The position numbers were made by a program, and so were the translations under genes. Shown here piece after piece: positions 6,499 to 7,076 of a stretch of DNA of 7,076 bases (positions are counted from its first letter, which is position 1; each line of letters opens with the position of its first letter). Source of the DNA: an uncultured Persicitalea sp. (lineage in GTDB: Bacteria > Bacteroidota > Bacteroidia > Cytophagales > Spirosomataceae); the NCBI GenBank assembly GCA_950075905.1, contig CATMVR010000254.1:1-7076 (forward strand). Direction: 5' to 3'. Below the pieces are notes generated by a model. That model was not told the DNA's origin and ran no database searches. It saw only the letters and a program-made list of their open reading frames with translations.

Positions 6499-7076
6499 AT
6501 GTACAGACCACTTATACTTACCCGCTGTATCGGGCTGGCCGTACTCCTCGCCTGTGCGCTGACGGCCTCGGCCTTTTCGCAGACGTTGGCGTCGATTCAA
6601 CAAAGACCCGATGCTCCAGCTCCAAAAATAGTTCAGCTGAAATCCGCACTACTTGAAATTCAACATCATTACAAAGTAGAAATCGTGTTTGAAGACCGGC
6701 TCGTAGCCAGCCGTAGTATCTCCTCGGCGGTTCTTGATTTTTCACTTTCAGCCGAGCGGAACCTGGAAAACATCCTGCGAACAACCAATCTGAAAGTCAG
6801 GAAAATCAGAAATGGAACATTCATCATCACCGAAAGCAGCTCGGGCAAGGAGTCCTCGTCGCGTTTGATGAAAAACGCCATCGAAGTCCAGGCTTCGACA
6901 GAAAAAAGCCATGCTCAGGAGACACTTCCCATTGAGAAGGAAGTAAGTGCACTCTCAGAAAAAGTAGAAGCCCCCAAGCGTATTGTGCGGGGTAAAGTAC
7001 AGGACGAGAGCGGTAGCGGCCTGCCTGGCGTAAGTGTGGTTTTGAAAGGCACTACCCGCGGTACGACTACCAATGG
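6499..7076 (+). CDS. SusC/RagA-type TonB-dependent receptor with STN domain, 5' part
   Basis: The frame is open from ATG 6499 to the window edge (192 codons), so only the N-terminal part is seen. Residues 1-27 form a signal peptide (LAVLLACALTASAFS, then Q28). Residues about 45-112 match an STN domain (VQLKSALLEIQHHYKVEIVFED, here in two parts: VQLKSALLEI and HHYKVEIVFED; ending NGTFIITES). A charged, Ser/Glu-rich linker (about 113-160) leads to the start of a CarboxypepD_reg-like beta domain from about 163 (VRGKVQDESGSGLPGVSVV, then LKGTTRGTTTN), the hallmark of SusC-like receptors. The plug and barrel lie beyond the edge. An STN domain next to FecR and sigma genes marks it as a transducer: it imports a substrate across the outer membrane with TonB energy and reports it to FecR. 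The substrate is unknown; a SusD partner would be expected downstream. Confidence 0.88.
   Translation, partial: MYRPLILTRCIGLAVLLACALTASAFSQTLASIQQRPDAPAPKIVQLKSALLEIQHHYKVEIVFEDRLVASRSISSAVLDFSLSAERNLENILRTTNLKVRKIRNGTFIITESSSGKESSSRLMKNAIEVQASTEKSHAQETLPIEKEVSALSEKVEAPKRIVRGKVQDESGSGLPGVSVVLKGTTRGTTTN

Noticed and set aside
6547..6558. Lipobox-like LLAC in the receptor signal peptide
   Set aside because: It lies in the middle of the hydrophobic core, with a normal signal peptidase I site (SAFS/Q) after it; SusC-type receptors are not lipoproteins.

Overview
The window looks like Bacteroidota DNA, most likely a Cytophagales/Spirosomataceae-type genome. This rests on protein families, not on a marker gene: a secreted giant with SprB-like and HYR-like modules and a type IX secretion C-terminal sorting domain, then a Bacteroidetes-type ECF sigma factor, a FecR anti-sigma factor with a C-terminal DUF4974-like domain, and the start of a SusC/RagA-type TonB-dependent receptor carrying an STN domain.

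Layout. Bases 1-676 hold no confident intact gene. They carry a perfect 10-bp inverted repeat (164-187) whose core resembles a NarL/FixJ 7-2-7 operator, a second hairpin (323-347), a candidate Bacteroidota promoter (375-402), a probable decayed remnant of a secreted delta-60-repeat protein (428-622), and two small perfect palindromes (641-656, 662-676), the second ending at the base before the next ATG. Bases 677-4588 encode a 1303-residue modular surface or secreted protein. A strong intrinsic terminator (4615-4647) closes that transcript. From about 4747 to the window end runs a same-strand sigma / anti-sigma / TonB-dependent transducer cluster, with the receptor cut by the window edge after 192 codons.

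How it works together. In such clusters ligand binding at the outer-membrane receptor is relayed through its periplasmic STN domain to the inner-membrane FecR protein, which then frees or activates the ECF sigma factor to transcribe the uptake operon. The ligand cannot be read here because the barrel and any SusD partner lie beyond the window. The giant protein is transcriptionally separated by the terminator, so a functional link is not shown.

The most unusual signals are the alternating base composition of the modules in the giant protein (about 63, 47, 65 and 50 % G+C over four successive 240-bp blocks, by hand count), which suggests module shuffling or conversion, a compact Cys/His module just before its sorting domain, and the gene remnant plus regulatory dyads upstream. 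No clearly new multi-gene system is visible.
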